Position numbers and translations under genes: made by a program
DNA from: a gamma proteobacterium HdN1
GTDB lineage: Bacteria; Pseudomonadota; Gammaproteobacteria; Pseudomonadales; Ketobacteraceae
Assembly: GCA_000198515.1 (NCBI GenBank)
Contig: FP929140.1
Coordinates: 780,527-844,526 of the forward strand
Direction: 5' to 3'
Length of the DNA: 64,000 bases
The notes under the pieces: generated by a model
What the model saw: the letters and a program-made list of their open reading frames with translations, nothing else
Databases searched by the model: none
What the model was told of the DNA's origin: nothing
Part shown: piece after piece, positions 37,595 through 47,313 of the stretch
How the letters are laid out: every line of letters begins with the position of its first letter
Numbering within the stretch: the first letter of the stretch is position 1

Positions 37595-38793
37595 CGCTTG
37601 AGACGATCCTAAATCCGGAGCGGCAGCCTGTTTCGCCCGGCTATATGCGGATTGTTTTACTGGCGACCCTGTTTCTTGCCTCGACGGGGTTTGTGATCGT
37701 ATCTTCCGCTTCTATGGACGTTGCGTTGCGTACGTACGGTACCGAATTCTACTTTGTATTACGCCATCTCTCTTACCTCGGCCTCGCTACGCTTTTTGGC
37801 GCCCTATTTTTTCAGATCCGAATGGAAACTTGGCAGCGCTATGGTGGCGTACTGCTGGTTTTCTCTTATGTGCTGCTTGTGCTAGTCCTGTTGCCGGGAA
37901 TTGGGCGCACCGTCAATGGGAGCACGCGCTGGATTCCGCTTGGTATTATCTCGGTACAGGTTTCCGAAATCGCGAAAATCGGCGTGCTGTGTTACGTCGC
38001 AGGCTATCTGGTTCGTCGTAACGACGAAGTTAGAACCACGTTTGTCGGATTCATAAAGCCGGTAGCTGTGCTCTCTTTGATGGTCATGCTGCTGCTGGCC
38101 GAACCGGATTTTGGTGCAGTGGTCGTAATTATGGGCACCGTGTTTGTTCTGCTTTTTTTAGCAGGCGTTCGCTTTCTGCAGTTTGCGCTTGTGCTGGCCG
38201 GCAGCGGCGGCATGGCGGCGTTAATGATTTTTTCTTCGGAATATCGGATGAAGCGCATGCTGGCCTATGTAAATCCATGGGATCGCGCTACCGACGACGG
38301 CTATCAGCTTGTGCAAAGTTTGATTGCGTTTGGGCGCGGTGAAATCTTTGGCGTGGGGCTTGGAAATAGTGTTCAGAAGCTTTTCTATCTACCCGAGGCC
38401 CACACAGATTTTGTGTTTGCCATTCTCGCGGAGGAATTCGGGCTCGTAGGTTGCACGGTAGTAATTTTGGCATTTCTAGCGTTAGTGTTGAGTGGCATGT
38501 TCATTGGACGCAGGGCCGAGCGCATGGGGCAGACCTTTAGCGCATACCTCGCTTATGGGATTAGCATCATGCTGGGATTGCAGTCATGCATCAATATCGG
38601 TGTGGTCAGCGGAATGTTGCCAACCAAAGGCCTAACGCTACCTTTGATCAGCTATGGTGGTAGCAGTCTGATTGTAAGCGGAATCTTAGTAGCACTTTTG
38701 TTACGCGTGGACTACGAAATGCGCAATCTGTTGACAACAGACCCTGCAGTTCGGCGCAAGCTGAGCGGGATGGAAAAGAAAAATGGTCGCTGA
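37591..38793 (+). CDS. ftsW: Septal glycan polymerase FtsW
   Basis: SEDS-family glycosyltransferase that polymerises septal peptidoglycan with FtsI. The 400-residue protein has about ten transmembrane helices and the markers NGSTRWIPLGIISVQVSEIAKI, LLAEPDFGAVVVI, the catalytic-loop region FGVGLGNSVQKLFYLPEAHTDFVFAILAEEFG and GLTLPLISYGGSSLI. Its stop lies inside murG, an 11-bp overlap. Confidence 0.97.
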   Translation: MTLETILNPERQPVSPGYMRIVLLATLFLASTGFVIVSSASMDVALRTYGTEFYFVLRHLSYLGLATLFGALFFQIRMETWQRYGGVLLVFSYVLLVLVLLPGIGRTVNGSTRWIPLGIISVQVSEIAKIGVLCYVAGYLVRRNDEVRTTFVGFIKPVAVLSLMVMLLLAEPDFGAVVVIMGTVFVLLFLAGVRFLQFALVLAGSGGMAALMIFSSEYRMKRMLAYVNPWDRATDDGYQLVQSLIAFGRGEIFGVGLGNSVQKLFYLPEAHTDFVFAILAEEFGLVGCTVVILAFLALVLSGMFIGRRAERMGQTFSAYLAYGISIMLGLQSCINIGVVSGMLPTKGLTLPLISYGGSSLIVSGILVALLLRVDYEMRNLLTTDPAVRRKLSGMEKKNGR

Positions 38794-39901
38794 TAAAAAG
38801 CCGATGGAAGAAATCGGGAAAGCTGGGATTGCACGCGTTCTGATTATGGCCGGTGGTACGGGTGGCCATGTGTTTCCCGCGCTGGCTGCAGCTCGCTATT
38901 TGGAAAAGCAGGGAGCTACGGTTCAGTGGTTAGGAACACGGGCTGGAATTGAATCGCGCGTCGTTCCCGAGGCAGGAATTGCAATTCACTATCTCGACGT
39001 TGCAGGAGTTCGCGGGCAGGGTGTTGTGCGGTTACTGAAAGCGCCTTTCAAAATTTTGCGCGCAGTTTTAAGTGTCATGGGGATTCTGCGGAAGTTTCGG
39101 CCTGATTTTGTCCTTGGATTGGGAGGCTTTGTAACGGGGCCTGGAGGGGTTGCAGCTCGTTTGGCGGGAACTCCTTTGTTTATTCATGAACAAAATGCGA
39201 TTCCTGGGTTTACGAATCGTATGCTAAGCAAGATCTCCTCGCGCACGTTTCAGGCTTTTCCTAATGCATTTTCCGAGAATGTCCGCGCAGTAACCACCGG
39301 AAATCCTGTACGTGCTGAAATTGCGGCAATCGCGGATCCAGAACTACGCTGGCAGGGACGAACGGGCCCGATTCGGCTGCTGGTGGTTGGCGGGAGTCAG
39401 GGCGCTGTCGCTCTGAACCAGCTTCTTCCGAGGGCCTTCCCCTTGCTTGCCCATCAGGATTTCGAAATTTTTCACCAAGCCGGTCAACATAACGCCGAAG
39501 CGACGGAAATGCTTTATCGTGAGGCCGGCGTTCAGGCAACGGTAGTACCGTTTATTAACGATATGGCCGAGCGCTACGCTTGGGCGGATTTCGTGATCTG
39601 TCGTTCAGGGGCTCTGACTGTAAGCGAAATCGCCGCAGTAGGCATAGGTGCTTTGCTAATCCCCTATCCCTTTGCCGTAGACGATCACCAAACCAAGAAC
39701 GCAGAATTTCTCGTGAACGGCCATGCCGCTCACTTGGCGCAACAAAACGTCCTTACGCCAGCACTGCTGGCAGAACTCATCACCAAGCATTTTTCTTCTC
39801 GCGCCGCTCTGAAGACGATGGCGATTGCTTCCCGCAAGCTTGCCAAGCCCGAAGCCACGCAAGAATTGATTGACGCTTGTAAGGAGGCCCTTCGTGGCTG
39901 A
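38783..39901 (+). CDS. murG: UDP-GlcNAc transferase MurG
   Basis: GT28 glycosyltransferase converting lipid I to lipid II on the inner face of the membrane. The 372-residue protein has [66 protein letters not shown], the Ser/Gly-rich [22 protein letters not shown] and [11 protein letters not shown]. The first 15 residues are a polar extension; a start at codon 8 (ATG 38804) is also possible. Confidence 0.96.
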   Translation: MVADKKPMEEIGKAGIARVLIMAGGTGGHVFPALAAARYLEKQGATVQWLGTRAGIESRVVPEAGIAIHYLDVAGVRGQGVVRLLKAPFKILRAVLSVMGILRKFRPDFVLGLGGFVTGPGGVAARLAGTPLFIHEQNAIPGFTNRMLSKISSRTFQAFPNAFSENVRAVTTGNPVRAEIAAIADPELRWQGRTGPIRLLVVGGSQGAVALNQLLPRAFPLLAHQDFEIFHQAGQHNAEATEMLYREAGVQATVVPFINDMAERYAWADFVICRSGALTVSEIAAVGIGALLIPYPFAVDDHQTKNAEFLVNGHAAHLAQQNVLTPALLAELITKHFSSRAALKTMAIASRKLAKPEATQELIDACKEALRG

Positions 39902-41336
39902 ATCAAAGCGACGTTCGCGAACCATCGAAATACCTGAAATGCGCAGAATTCGCCGCATTCATTTTGTCGGGATCGGTGGTGCAGGCATGTGTGGCATTGC
40001 AGAGGTACTTCTTAATCAGGGCTATTTGATCTCAGGAAGCGATCAGAAAGTAAGTGCGAATACCGAGCGGCTTAAAGCGCAGGGTGCCGTCATACACATT
40101 GGCCATGCGGCAAAAAATGTCGATGGCACAGATGTGATCGTAGTTTCCACAGCGATAGATTCTGCAAATCCCGAGCTCGATGCTGCACGTGAGCGGCGCA
40201 TTCCCGTTGTACCGCGAGCAGAGATGCTCGGCGAATTAATGCGCTATCGCTACGGCATTGCCGTTGCCGGCACGCACGGAAAAACGACCACCACTAGTTT
40301 AATTGCGTCCATTCTTGCGGAAGGTGGTTCTGACCCCACCTTCGTCATTGGCGGCCGCCTCAATAGCGCAGGTACAAACGCAAAGCTTGGCACAGGGCGA
40401 TTTTTGGTTGCCGAAGCAGACGAAAGCGACGCATCCTTTTTGCACCTACAGCCGATGGTTTCCGTGGTAACGAATATCGACTTCGACCACATGAGTACCT
40501 ACAACGGTGACTTCAACCGATTGAAAGAGACTTTTTTGCGGTTCCTGCATAACCTGCCGTTTTATGGGCTTGCGGTATTGTGTGTGGATGATCCGACCAT
40601 CCGTGAAATACTACCGCAGATTTCCCGACCAGTCGTCACTTATGGAATTGATCACGAGGCAGATATTCAGGCAGTTGACATCCAGAATGTAGGCTTACAG
40701 TCCACCTATCGAGTGTTGCGCCGAGACGCCGAATCTCTCTCGATAACGTTAAACATTCCCGGCCGGCACAATGTGTTGAACTCTCTCGCTGCAATTGCAG
40801 TAGCGAGCGACGAAAATATTGCGGGTGACGCGATTGCGCGTGCGCTGGAAAAATTCCAAGGGGTAGGGCGCCGATTCCAGATTCAAGGAGAAATCCCAAT
40901 CATGGGTGGTACCGTGACCTTGGTCGATGACTATGGTCACCACCCCCGCGAAGTCGCAGCAACGATTGCGGCAGTACGGCAGAGTTGGCCTAGCCGCCGT
41001 TTGGTGATGATCTATCAGCCGCATCGTTATTCGCGCACGCGCGACCTTTACGAAGACTTTGTTCAAGTGCTTTCGGATGTAGATGTTCTCTTGCTGATGG
41101 AAGTGTATTCTGCCGGTGAGGAGCCAATTGCCGGAGCCGATAGCCGTAGCCTCTGCCGCAGCATTCGGATGCGTGGGGCAGTAGAACCAATCTTTATCGA
41201 AGAACCAAGTGTATTGCCAAGCGTACTTGAAAAGCACTTGCTGAATGGTGATGTGGTCCTCACGCAGGGCGCTGGAAATGTTGGTGCGATTTCGCTGCAG
41301 CTTGCAAAATCACAGTTCAAAGAGATTGGCAGCTGA
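39894..41336 (+). CDS. murC: UDP-MurNAc:L-Ala ligase MurC
   Basis: First amino-acid ligase of peptidoglycan precursor synthesis. GTG 39894 with a strong AAGGAGG six bases upstream is chosen, giving 480 residues and an 8-base overlap with murG. Motifs are [19 protein letters not shown]-loop [38 protein letters not shown], and [14 protein letters not shown]. It is the last gene before a 376-bp gap where ddl (and in some species murB) normally lies. Confidence 0.97.
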   Translation: MAESKRRSRTIEIPEMRRIRRIHFVGIGGAGMCGIAEVLLNQGYLISGSDQKVSANTERLKAQGAVIHIGHAAKNVDGTDVIVVSTAIDSANPELDAARERRIPVVPRAEMLGELMRYRYGIAVAGTHGKTTTTSLIASILAEGGSDPTFVIGGRLNSAGTNAKLGTGRFLVAEADESDASFLHLQPMVSVVTNIDFDHMSTYNGDFNRLKETFLRFLHNLPFYGLAVLCVDDPTIREILPQISRPVVTYGIDHEADIQAVDIQNVGLQSTYRVLRRDAESLSITLNIPGRHNVLNSLAAIAVASDENIAGDAIARALEKFQGVGRRFQIQGEIPIMGGTVTLVDDYGHHPREVAATIAAVRQSWPSRRLVMIYQPHRYSRTRDLYEDFVQVLSDVDVLLLMEVYSAGEEPIAGADSRSLCRSIRMRGAVEPIFIEEPSVLPSVLEKHLLNGDVVLTQGAGNVGAISLQLAKSQFKEIGS

Positions 41337-41712
41337 GGGGGATCATTTGGGCTCGCTGGCTAAATGATAATAAGAGATGGGTAGATGCTATACCCGAAAA
41401 ATATCGCAGGATTTTGTGGATAAAACGCTTCGACTTGTTGTCGAAAGCGAACCAGCAAAAAAAATGAAAAAATAATTGCAAAAAGAGACAAAAAATCCAT
41501 ATTCTGCGCGAATAAAACTGGCATCCACGCAGGCATTGGATAAAATTAAGACAGTTGGATAAGAAGTGTTGGTTTAGGGCATTTTGAGATCCGTAGGCAA
41601 ACGCGTTTTGACGTGAATTGAATACAGCAAGTTTGGATACTAGAGATTGTCGCAATTCTAAGCTGGTTTGGAGTTGAAGACTGTCACAGTTTAATTACAG
41701 AGGGTGTAAGTT
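41337..41712. other. AT-rich gap between murC and ftsQ
   Basis: 376 bases with no supportable gene in any frame, where ddl and sometimes murB usually sit. It is clearly richer in A and T than its surroundings, with A-runs near 41455-41495. It holds a promoter candidate (41476-41505). I see no decayed ddl or murB reading frame in it. Confidence 0.75.
41476..41505 (+). promoter_or_regulatory. Candidate ftsQAZ promoter
   Basis: TTGCAA (41476-41481) and TATTCT (41500-41505) are 18 bases apart in the A-rich part of the gap, 207 bases before ftsQ. Promoters in or before ftsQA are well known in other gammaproteobacteria; this one is read only from hexamer match. Confidence 0.42.
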
Positions 41713-42606
41713 GTGTACCCGAAGCATCACGCTTATGATGTCTCTCCGATTTACGGAAAGAGACCGTCTGCGCCGCAAGAGAAAGGGCGTCGGTTGCGTC
41801 AGCGCGAGAAATATCGGGTGCGTCCGCAAGCAACGCGTCAGCTTCCCCCCGATCAGGAAACGGTAAAGACACCTGCACCGTTATGGCGCTGGATAAAAAT
41901 GACTAGCATAACGGTAGCGGTCACTGGTGCAGCGCTTTTGGGCGGATTAAAAGGGTATGATGCGTTGCAGCAGGTTGGCGAGGAATATCCGATTCGCACG
42001 GTGAAGGTGTATGGCGATTTTGTACATATTCAGCCAGATCACCTAAAAGCACTATTGAAGCCTGCGTTGTTCGAGAATTTTTTTCAGCTGGATCTGGCGC
42101 AGGTGCGCGCAGATGTGCAGGCGATGCCTTGGGTAGAAAAGGCATTCTTGAGGAAAGAATGGCCGGATATCTTGGTCGTCAAAATTGACGAGCGAACCCC
42201 CGTTGCACACTGGGATGATCACAGGCTATTAGGCAGCGATTTATCGCTATTTGACCAAGGTGAAGTGCACGATTTGCCCGATCTGCCCAAGCTGCGCGGC
42301 GTGGAGCGTGATATACCTGTGGTTTGGTCGCGTTATCAAAAATTGAGCGAAATGCTCGCGCCGCTCTCGCTGACCATTAGTGAAGTGATTATGGCAGAGC
42401 GCTATTCATGGCGAGTTTTGCTTAGCGACGGCATGGAACTAGTGGTGGATGAAAAGGATTGGGACCAAAAGATGGCCCGCTTCATCAAATTCTATAAAAA
42501 GATTCCGGAATCCGAGCGCGCCTTGCTTGTGCGTGCAGATTTACGATATGACAACGGTTTGGCTGTAAAATGGAAGAAGAAAGATGATAACCCAAGCGCT
42601 GCGTAA
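41713..42606 (+). CDS. ftsQ: Cell division protein FtsQ
   Basis: Bitopic divisome scaffold that binds FtsL/FtsB. The 297-residue product starts at GTG 41713 (AGAGGGTG upstream). A long basic cytoplasmic arm of about 55 residues precedes a transmembrane helix at 60-77 (MTSITVAVTGAALLGGLKGY). A POTRA domain begins at YPIRTVKVYGDFVHIQ, and the FtsQ domain contains WPDILVVKIDERTPVAHW. Short overlap with ftsA. Confidence 0.93.
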   Translation: MYPKHHAYDVSPIYGKRPSAPQEKGRRLRQREKYRVRPQATRQLPPDQETVKTPAPLWRWIKMTSITVAVTGAALLGGLKGYDALQQVGEEYPIRTVKVYGDFVHIQPDHLKALLKPALFENFFQLDLAQVRADVQAMPWVEKAFLRKEWPDILVVKIDERTPVAHWDDHRLLGSDLSLFDQGEVHDLPDLPKLRGVERDIPVVWSRYQKLSEMLAPLSLTISEVIMAERYSWRVLLSDGMELVVDEKDWDQKMARFIKFYKKIPESERALLVRADLRYDNGLAVKWKKKDDNPSAA

Positions 42607-43903
42607 CATGGTGGGAACAAATGAGGCGACCAAAGTGATGCCGCAAGAGCGGAATCGCAGCACTGCGCGCCCACCTAGCGAAAAAATGATTGTCGGCCTT
42701 GATATTGGCACCGCAAAAGTAGTTGCGATTGTTGGGGTGATGAACGAGCTTGGGAATATCGAAATCATTGGCTTGGGGTCGGCGCCTTCGCGTGGCCTGA
42801 AAAAGGGCGTAGTGATCGACATCGAAAGTACGGTCTACTCCATCCAGCGTGCAATCGAAGAAGCCGAGCTGATGGCGGGCGTGCAGATACATTCGGTGTC
42901 GGTAGGCATTGCCGGCAGTCATATCAAGAGCCAGAACAGCTATGGCATCGTTGCCATTCGTGATCGCGAAGTCAGCCCGGCAGATCTTGAAAGAGTCATT
43001 GAAGCAGCTCAAGCCGTCGCAACGCCTGAAGACCAAAAAGTGCTGCATATATTGCCGCAGGAATATGTGATTGATTCTCAGGATGGTATTAAAGAGCCGA
43101 TGGGGATGTCAGGCGTTCGCTTGGAAGCTCGGGTGCATTTAGTAAATTGTGCCGCAAACGCGGCCATGAATATTGAGCGTTGCATTCAGCGCTGCGGGCT
43201 GCATGTTGAAAATATGGTGTTGGAACAGCTCGCCTCAAGTTACGCAGTTTTAACAGAAGATGAGCGCGAACTGGGTGTGTGTTTGGTTGATGTAGGGGGC
43301 GGTACGACGGATATTGCAGTGTTTACGCAAGGAGCGATCCGCCATACAGCAGTGATTCCAATTGCAGGAGACCAAGTCACGAGCGATATTGCCATGGCGC
43401 TCCGCACTCCGACCGAGCACGCTAACGAAATCAAAATTAAGTATGCTTGCGCGCTTGCGCAGCTAGCTCGCCCAGATGAAATTATTAAAGTGCCGAGCGT
43501 GGGCGATCGCCCCGCGCGGCAGCTTTCGCGGCAGGCGCTCGCGGAAGTCGTTGAGCCGCGCTATGACGAGCTGTTTACCATGGTGCAGACCGAGCTTCGT
43601 CGCAGTGGCTTTGAGGATGTTGTGGCTGCAGGTATCGTGCTCACTGGCGGTTCATCAAAAATGGAAGGCGCGGTGGAGTTGGCAGAGGAAATTTTCCACA
43701 TGCCGGTTCGGTTGGCAAGCCCGCAGGGTGTGACGGGAATGTCGGAGCAGATCAGAAACCCGATTTATTCGACAGCAGTAGGTTTGCTTCTTTATGGAAA
43801 GAAGCAGTTGGAATCCGGTAGCAATAATAAAAAACAGCGCACGGAACTGCAGCGCGGCGGCTTATTTGAAAAGATGAAGTCGTGGGTTAAAGGCAATTTA
43901 TAA
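42584..43903 (+). CDS. ftsA: Cell division protein FtsA
   Basis: Actin-like ATPase that tethers FtsZ to the membrane. The 439-residue product has IVGLDIGTAKVVAIV (phosphate 1), an SHS2/1C domain, VDVGGGTTDIAVF (phosphate 2), GIVLTGGSSKMEG (adenosine) and the C-terminal amphipathic membrane helix GLFEKMKSWVKGNL. ATG 42584 has a purine-rich GAAGAAAG site but overlaps ftsQ by 23 bp; ATG 42608, directly after the ftsQ stop, is the alternative, without a good site. Confidence 0.97.
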   Translation: MITQALRNMVGTNEATKVMPQERNRSTARPPSEKMIVGLDIGTAKVVAIVGVMNELGNIEIIGLGSAPSRGLKKGVVIDIESTVYSIQRAIEEAELMAGVQIHSVSVGIAGSHIKSQNSYGIVAIRDREVSPADLERVIEAAQAVATPEDQKVLHILPQEYVIDSQDGIKEPMGMSGVRLEARVHLVNCAANAAMNIERCIQRCGLHVENMVLEQLASSYAVLTEDERELGVCLVDVGGGTTDIAVFTQGAIRHTAVIPIAGDQVTSDIAMALRTPTEHANEIKIKYACALAQLARPDEIIKVPSVGDRPARQLSRQALAEVVEPRYDELFTMVQTELRRSGFEDVVAAGIVLTGGSSKMEGAVELAEEIFHMPVRLASPQGVTGMSEQIRNPIYSTAVGLLLYGKKQLESGSNNKKQRTELQRGGLFEKMKSWVKGNL

Positions 43904-43978
43904 AATCGTTCATTTATATAATCCAAGACATTCCAGTTTCAACTGGCATTAAGACCGGCGGCAGTGGAGAAAAATAAC

Positions 43979-45178
43979 ATGTTTGAACTCGTCGAAAATG
44001 TTGCACAAACAGCGGTAATCAAAGTAGTTGGCGTGGGTGGTGGTGGCGGTAACGCCGTTGAGCATATGTTAACCTCCAGTGTTGAGGGCGTAGATTTTAT
44101 TTGTGCGAATACAGACGCCCAAGCTCTGAAAAACATGCACGCAAAAACGGTGTTGCAGCTCGGTGGTCATGTCACAAAAGGGCTTGGTGCGGGCGCAAAC
44201 CCAGAAGTCGGCCGCCAAGCGGCTATTGAAGATCGTGAGCGCATCGAAGAAGTGCTGGACGGTGCCGATATGGTGTTCATCACGGCGGGTATGGGTGGCG
44301 GTACAGGTACGGGTGGTGCGCCGGTCGTAGCGCAGGTGGCTCGCGAGATGGGCATCCTGACGGTTGCGGTGGTTACTAAGCCATTTCCGTTTGAAGGGCG
44401 GAAGCGCGCTCAAATTGCAGACCAAGGCATCAAAGAACTGAGTCAGTATGTTGACTCATTGATCACGATTCCCAACGAGAAGCTTTTGGACGTTCTGGGT
44501 GCAAAAACCAGCTTATTGGAGGCGTTCAAGGCGGCAAACGATGTGTTGCTGGGCGCAGTTCAGGGCATTGCAGATCTGATTATCCGTCCAGGTATGATTA
44601 ACGTGGACTTTGCAGACGTTCGCACCGTGATGTCCGAAATGGGTATGGCCATGATGGGCACTGGCGCTGCCAGCGGTGAGAACCGCGCGCGTGAAGCCGC
44701 AGAGAAAGCAATTCGCAGCCCCTTGTTGGACGATGTAAATCTGCATGGTGCGCGCGGAATTCTTGTGAATATTACCGCGAGCGAAACCATGGCCCTGGGT
44801 GAATTCTCCGAAGTTGGCGACACAATCGAAGCATTTGCCTCAGAAAATGCAACCGTTGTGGTGGGTACCGTTATTGATCCGACGATGGGTGACGAGTTGC
44901 GTGTAACCGTCGTGGCCACCGGTTTGGGGCGCCCAGATCAAGGTGCGCGCCCCGTCGAAGCGGTGCAGGCTCAGGTGGGTAGCGGCCCTCGCGCAGTGAA
45001 TTTTCAACGCTTTAGCGGCGATGCGCGCGGTGCAGAGATCGTTAGCGATCGTCCGCAGCGGCGCGCGGAACAGCGTGTTTCAGCGCCCGTTCGGCGCCCC
45101 GCTTTTGATGAGGAAATCAAGAAGGCGGGCGGTGAATACCTTGATATTCCAACGTTTTTGCGCCGGCAAGCGGACTGA
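43979..45178 (+). CDS. ftsZ: Cell division GTPase FtsZ
   Basis: Tubulin-like GTPase that forms the Z-ring. ATG 43979 with GGAGA upstream gives 399 residues. [17 protein letters not shown] opens the fold; the tubulin signature [14 protein letters not shown] and the T7 loop [11 protein letters not shown] are intact. A variable linker precedes the conserved C-terminal peptide DIPTFLRRQ, which binds FtsA and ZipA. A 10-bp stem-loop lies between its stop and lpxC. Confidence 0.98.
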   Translation: MFELVENVAQTAVIKVVGVGGGGGNAVEHMLTSSVEGVDFICANTDAQALKNMHAKTVLQLGGHVTKGLGAGANPEVGRQAAIEDRERIEEVLDGADMVFITAGMGGGTGTGGAPVVAQVAREMGILTVAVVTKPFPFEGRKRAQIADQGIKELSQYVDSLITIPNEKLLDVLGAKTSLLEAFKAANDVLLGAVQGIADLIIRPGMINVDFADVRTVMSEMGMAMMGTGAASGENRAREAAEKAIRSPLLDDVNLHGARGILVNITASETMALGEFSEVGDTIEAFASENATVVVGTVIDPTMGDELRVTVVATGLGRPDQGARPVEAVQAQVGSGPRAVNFQRFSGDARGAEIVSDRPQRRAEQRVSAPVRRPAFDEEIKKAGGEYLDIPTFLRRQAD

Positions 45179-45247
45179 TGCACCCTTTGCGCGCGAGGTT
45201 ACAGAGGTGTAACATATACACATTGTTGTAACCAGCGTTTGGTTGCA

Positions 45248-45274
45248 GGCGTGAAGTTTGATAGACTTCACGCC
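45248..45274 (+). other. Stem-loop between ftsZ and lpxC
   Basis: A perfect 10-bp inverted repeat (GGCGTGAAGT, 7-base loop, ACTTCACGCC) ends 30 bases before the lpxC ATG. No T-tract follows, so it is not a standard terminator. It could attenuate read-through, act in RNA stability or bind a regulator. Confidence 0.7.
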
Positions 45275-45304
45275 GTTCATACATACCAAGGGATGTATAG
45301 CTAG

Positions 45305-46237
45305 ATGAAAAAACAAATGATTCATCAGCGCACGCTGCGAAACAGCATTAAGGCGACTGGCGTTGGTCTTCATTCCGGCGATAAAGTGTACCTGACGCTG
45401 CGGCCGGCGCCTGTAGACACTGGCATCGTATTTTTGCGCACTGACGTAAGCCCAGCGGTTGAAATTCCCGCGCAGGCGTTGCGCGTGACCGAAACAACTC
45501 TTTCCACTACCATCGAAAACAATGGCGTCAAGGTTTCGACCATTGAACACCTGATGGCCGCGCTAGCGGGCTTGGGCGTAGACAATGCGTACATTGAGCT
45601 TAGCTCGCCAGAAGTGCCGATTATGGATGGGAGTGCAGGGCCGTTCGTGTTCTTGATTCAATCCGCAGGGATTGAAGAACAGGCAGCTGCGAAAAAATTC
45701 ATTCGGATCAAGCGTAAAGTTACGGTAAAAGATGGCGACAAAACGGCGTCTTTTTCCCCGTATAACGGCTTCAAAGTCAGCTTTACGATTGATTTCGATC
45801 ATCCGGTGATTCGTAAGTACAGCCAGACGGCCGTGGTAGATTTTTCGAGCACGTCGTTTGTGCGCGAAGTAAGCCGCGCCAGAACTTTCGGCTTCTTGCG
45901 AGACATCGAATATCTGCGCTCCAAGAACCTGGCGCAGGGCGGTAGCATTGAAAACGCGATTGTCATTGATGATTTCAAAATCCTCAACGACGATGGGCTG
46001 CGTTATGAAGATGAGTTCGTGCGCCATAAGATTCTGGACGCAATTGGTGACGTATATCTTGCCGGCCACGGAATTATCGGTCATTTTGAAGGCTACAAAT
46101 CGGGCCATGGCCTCAACAACCAACTGGTGCGCGCGCTGCTCGCCCAGCAGGATGCTTGGGAAATCGTGAGCTTCGATAACAAAGTCGAAGCGCCCATTGC
46201 GTACGCGCAACCCTCTTTGGCCATCGACGGCGTGTAG
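45305..46237 (+). CDS. lpxC: UDP-3-O-acyl-N-acetylglucosamine deacetylase LpxC
   Basis: Zinc deacetylase committing UDP-GlcNAc to lipid A synthesis; a point of control by FtsH in enterics. The 310-residue protein has [18 protein letters not shown], zinc ligand His in [12 protein letters not shown], then [20 protein letters not shown], and the remaining ligands in [33 protein letters not shown] follows. It ends the ftsZ-side of the cluster at a strong terminator. The C-terminal tail is AIDGV. Confidence 0.98.
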   Translation: MKKQMIHQRTLRNSIKATGVGLHSGDKVYLTLRPAPVDTGIVFLRTDVSPAVEIPAQALRVTETTLSTTIENNGVKVSTIEHLMAALAGLGVDNAYIELSSPEVPIMDGSAGPFVFLIQSAGIEEQAAAKKFIRIKRKVTVKDGDKTASFSPYNGFKVSFTIDFDHPVIRKYSQTAVVDFSSTSFVREVSRARTFGFLRDIEYLRSKNLAQGGSIENAIVIDDFKILNDDGLRYEDEFVRHKILDAIGDVYLAGHGIIGHFEGYKSGHGLNNQLVRALLAQQDAWEIVSFDNKVEAPIAYAQPSLAIDGV

Positions 46238-46273
46238 CCACTAGCGCCCCGCCCGTGGTTGTATCAAAACAAA

Positions 46274-46306
46274 CAAAGCCCTCGCAGCGTCGAGGGCTTT
46301 GTTTTT
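46274..46306 (+). terminator. Intrinsic terminator after lpxC
   Basis: Perfect 11-bp stem (CAAAGCCCTCG / CGAGGGCTTTG) with a 6-base loop, followed by TTTTT. It lies 37 bp past the lpxC stop and closes the dcw cluster. Confidence 0.92.
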
Positions 46307-46337
46307 CTAAGTTTTTTTAGCGAATACCAATATTGCA

Positions 46338-46499
46338 TCTATCCTTGTCGGTAGATCTTGCCATGTCGGTAGATCTTGCCATGTCGGTAGATCTTGCCAT
46401 GTCGGTAGATCTTGCCATGTAGGTAGATCTTGCCATGTAGGTAGATCTTGCCATGTAGGCAGATCTTGCCTTGTCGCTAGGTCTTGCGATACGCCAAAG
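46338..46499. repeat. 18-bp minisatellite, about nine units
   Basis: Tandem units of TCTTGCCATGTCGGTAGA start every 18 bases: seven good units from 46356 to 46481, with a degenerate unit on either side. Units drift from GTCGG to GTAGG and then GTAGGC along the array. Each junction makes the palindrome AGATCT. It lies between the lpxC terminator and the dciA 3' end. Because 18 is a multiple of 3, the minus strand reads as a repeated hexapeptide (QDLPTW), which I do not regard as a gene. The other bases of this gap hold nothing. Confidence 0.95.
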
Positions 46500-46540
46500 C
46501 GAAAGCGGTTTGATCCCAAAAAGCGTTTTTCTGGAAGCTG

Positions 46541-47026
46541 CTAGGTGCGTGGGTTTTTGCTGCGTTTGCTGCGTAGTGTGGTGGCGAGGCGCTGCAGGGC
46601 GTCACGAAGTTCTGGTGAACTTACCTCGTTTGCTGTGTTCTCAATCAGGTTGCAATTTCCTTCGCTTACCCGATTTGGGCGCACTGGGTGGGAGCGTGTA
46701 GGCATCGTCTCTTCTACTGGCGGTGCTGCTATCTGAATAGTAATTTCTTGAAGGGATGAAAGTTCTGGATAGCGGCGCAGCTTTTCAATCAGCTTTGGTG
46801 TACTCAGTCGTAGGTGGGTTGCAATTGCGGGTGAATAGGCGCGGATCGTGAAAGTCTGTTCTGAAAGTGCGCCGGCTTCACAGTAGTTGCTCAGGAGCGA
46901 TGGAAGCACCGCTTTTAGCAGCTGATCGAGCCGCTTGTGCTGGTGAGTGGCTCGGCGAATGGATTTCACTGGCGCTAAACGTGTCAGGATTTCTTTAAGG
47001 GGTAGTGTCTTCGTGTCGCGCTGCAT
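46541..47026 (-). CDS. dciA: DUF721 protein, probable DnaB helicase loader DciA
   Basis: DUF721 family protein; where studied, DciA helps load the replicative helicase in bacteria lacking DnaC. The 161-residue product has the N-terminal KH-like region KSIRRATHQHKRLDQLLKAVLP, then FTIRAYSPAIATHLRLSTPKLIEKLRR, matching the family core, and an unstructured tail. ATG 47026 is preferred to a TTG at 47053. Location between lpxC and secA is typical. It is divergent from secA; 287 bp between the starts hold both promoters and no visible secM-like arrest peptide. Confidence 0.82.
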   Translation of the reverse strand: MQRDTKTLPLKEILTRLAPVKSIRRATHQHKRLDQLLKAVLPSLLSNYCEAGALSEQTFTIRAYSPAIATHLRLSTPKLIEKLRRYPELSSLQEITIQIAAPPVEETMPTRSHPVRPNRVSEGNCNLIENTANEVSSPELRDALQRLATTLRSKRSKNPRT

Positions 47027-47313
47027 TTTTATACGTTGTGAGCGGTTTGCCAATCAATGGTTGTGAGGGTGAGCGAGCTGAGGAAGTGGTTGGCGATCGT
47101 GGTTTGTTTAGAAATGATTAGATTTCAGTAAGGGCGGCTTGGTTTCGACTCTCTAGTGTGGTATCCATGCTGCACTTCTGTTCAGCAAAAGGCAAGGAAA
47201 GTCCTTATGCTGACAGGTGTTTGGGAGTAAAATGCTGCGTTCCCATGCCGAGTCATGGTGCTTGATCAGGATGTTCAAGTACTTTTCATGTGTCTCCGTA
47301 AAAGTAGGTTGTT

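Noticed and set aside
46307-46519. A 70-codon minus-strand frame with repeated QDLPTW
   Set aside because: It is the translation of an 18-bp minisatellite, with no ribosome site and no structure beyond the repeat.
47027-47313. A secM-like arrest peptide before secA
   Set aside because: No frame carries an arrest motif of the FxxxxWIxxxxGIRAGP type, and no signal peptide is visible.
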